DNA of 36,136 bases from contig AOIR01000032.1 in NCBI GenBank assembly GCA_000337115.1, positions 72,088-108,223 of the forward strand, written 5' to 3'. The translations under genes and the position numbers were made by a program. This DNA comes from Natrinema thermotolerans DSM 11552 (lineage in GTDB: Archaea; Halobacteriota; Halobacteria; Halobacteriales; Natrialbaceae). Positions 35,021-36,136 of this stretch are shown here, in pieces. The notes under the pieces were generated by a model. That model saw only the letters and a list, made by a program, of their open reading frames with translations. It did no database searches and was not told the DNA's origin. How positions within the stretch are numbered: the stretch's first letter is position 1; each line of letters starts with the position of its first letter.

Positions 35021-36102
35021 CTACTGCGAGGAGAGCCGTGACTGAAACCGATCGAGACCGACATCGAGCATGTCGGGACTGACGGGCTGGAACTCGCCGT
35101 CGTCGGGGAGATACGGGCGAACCGAGTCCCAGCTGTCGCGTGCGTACCGTTCGTCGAGCAGGACGCGAACGCCGACGTCGTCGGGGCTGCGGATGACCCG
35201 GCCGATGGCCTGTCGAGCCTTCCGCACCGCGGGGATGGTCAGCGCGTACGTGAAGCCGTCGCCGAACGCGTCGTCGTAAGCGCGTCGGACGGCCTTCGTT
35301 CTGGGGCTCGAGGTGTTGACGATCGGGACGCCACAGACGACCGCGGCGGCGAGTCGGTCGCCGCTGTAGTCGACACCCTCGGTCAGGGTTCCCCGCAGGC
35401 TCGTGACCAGCACCTTCCCCCCGCCCGCGAAGAACTCGTCCTTGAGTGACTCCGTGGTCTCGTCGTCGCTGGCGACGTCGAGCAGGACCGGTTTGTCGAC
35501 CCGATCCTTGAGCCGACCGGCGATCCACTCGGCCTCGGCGTAACTTGGCATGCCGACGAGGACGTTGCCGGGGAGGCGGGCGACCGTCGCGACGGCGTTC
35601 GCATAGGATCGGCGGGTCGGGTTCTCCTCGCCCGGTCGGCCGCGGTTGTCGTAGGTGTACTTCGGCGCGGCGACCGCGAAGCTCTCGCGGTTCTCGGCGG
35701 GGAAGTGCAGGCCGTACCGGCGTTCGACGACCGGTCGGTCCTCCTCCCGTGCGAGGTACTGCAGGCCCGTCACCTCGGTGAAGGCCTCGATCGGCTCGAG
35801 GGTGGCACTCATCAGGACGCCACCGCCGAAGTGCCCGAGTCGGTCGCCGATGGCGTCGCTTGGGACGCAGTTGTGAAGCGAGAGGCGAGCGTTGTAGGCC
35901 CGTCGCCACGAATCGGGCGGCTCGGTGTCGTCCCAGGTGCGCTCGAGTTCGATCTCGCGGAAGTAATCGGTGTGGCCGCGGCGGTACCACTCGCCGAGGA
36001 CCCGCCCGACGGCGGGCGCGGCGCGGGTCCGGTCCTCGTCTTCAGCCTCGTTTAAGACCCGCTGGACGACCGCGCCGACGGCCTCGGCGCGGACCCAGTC
36101 GG
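35021..36102 (-). CDS. XPD/Rad3/DinG-like DNA helicase, partial (C-terminal part)
   Basis: Only the C-terminal ~360 residues are present. They include the post-Walker region, with EVTGLQYLAREEDRPVVERRYGLHF, then motif IV-like NVLVGMPSYAEAEWIAGRL, motif V around GKVLVTSLRGTLTEGVDYSGDRL, and motif VI KARQAIGRVIRSPDDVGVRVLLDERY. These match the XPD/Rad3 superfamily 2 group, 5'-3' helicases often with a 4Fe-4S domain. The Walker A and iron-sulfur parts lie beyond the contig edge. The frame is open upstream of an internal ATG at 35812 back to 36102; the TAA at 36111-36113 seen when reading further lies inside adapter-like bases and is not a true stop. Confidence 0.88.
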
Positions 36103-36136
36103 CTGTCTCTTATAAACATCTCTGATGGCGCGAGGG
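36103..36136. other. Sequencing-adapter-like bases at the contig end
   Basis: The last 34 bases start CTGTCTCTTATA, identical to the start of the Nextera transposase read-through adapter (CTGTCTCTTATACACATCT), and then continue ACATCTC-x-GA-like with errors. The 34-base length equals that adapter with its index-side extension. The bases put a false stop in the helicase frame. This looks like untrimmed adapter in a draft assembly, not genome. Confidence 0.85.

Noticed and set aside
1-36136. CRISPR array, rRNA genes or insertion sequence with terminal inverted repeats
   Set aside because: No regularly spaced repeats, no rRNA-like sequence and no transposase were seen.
36114-36136. True start or stop of the right-end helicase gene
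   Set aside because: The in-frame TAA (36111-36113) lies within adapter-like bases, so it is not genomic evidence.

Overview
This window reads as haloarchaeal chromosome (class Halobacteria). The sequence is GC-rich, the proteins are loaded with Asp and Glu, and several genes start about 25-30 bases after a TATA-like box, as leaderless genes do. Secreted proteins carry twin-arginine/lipobox or Sec signals, and archaeal marker genes are present: Hel308, KEOPS Cgi121, PurO, RibL and a DUF1931 protein. The genus cannot be fixed from this alone. The odd length and the adapter-like bases at the right end (36103-36136) suggest that the window is a whole draft contig.

Layout. 190-5206: Hel308 helicase coupled to Cgi121, an old-yellow-enzyme-type reductase and a rhodanese-like lipoprotein. 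5334-6317: tRNA-Gln(CUG) and a protein with two tandem HNH units. 6434-8996: PurO (purine synthesis), a small membrane protein, a phosphoesterase and CysE. 9175-14751: a 1465-residue secreted modular protein with a polymorphic-toxin-like C-terminus, followed by one intact and two broken copies of a small immunity-like gene. 14824-20443: phosphohexomutase, a membrane-anchored unknown, a GIY-YIG protein, a tiny zinc-ribbon protein, LarB, a DUF1931 protein, a membrane protein and RpiA. 20497-25076: two ABC systems, one ABC-2 type and one MacB type. 25077-27155: membrane proteins including an AI-2E-family permease. 27239-31261: a thiamine-type ABC importer operon (thiB-thiP-thiQ). 31346-36102: two small proteins, an SLC13 carrier with RCK_C domains, a small membrane protein coupled to RibL, and the C-terminal half of an XPD/DinG-like helicase cut by the contig end.

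The accessory highlight is the toxin/immunity locus. A Sec-exported protein with a Ca-binding-type stalk ends in a domain resembling the tips of bacterial RHS/CDI toxins. Its stop overlaps the start of a small beta-rich gene (ATGA). Downstream lie two further homologous units. One is interrupted by a stop exactly where its paralogues have Trp or Cys, and the other by an extra base in a C-run. This is the pattern expected of an interbacterial-type (here inter-archaeal) competition locus with orphan immunity remnants.

Most remaining genes are ordinary haloarchaeal housekeeping or transport genes. All functional calls come from reading motifs by eye; no database search was run.
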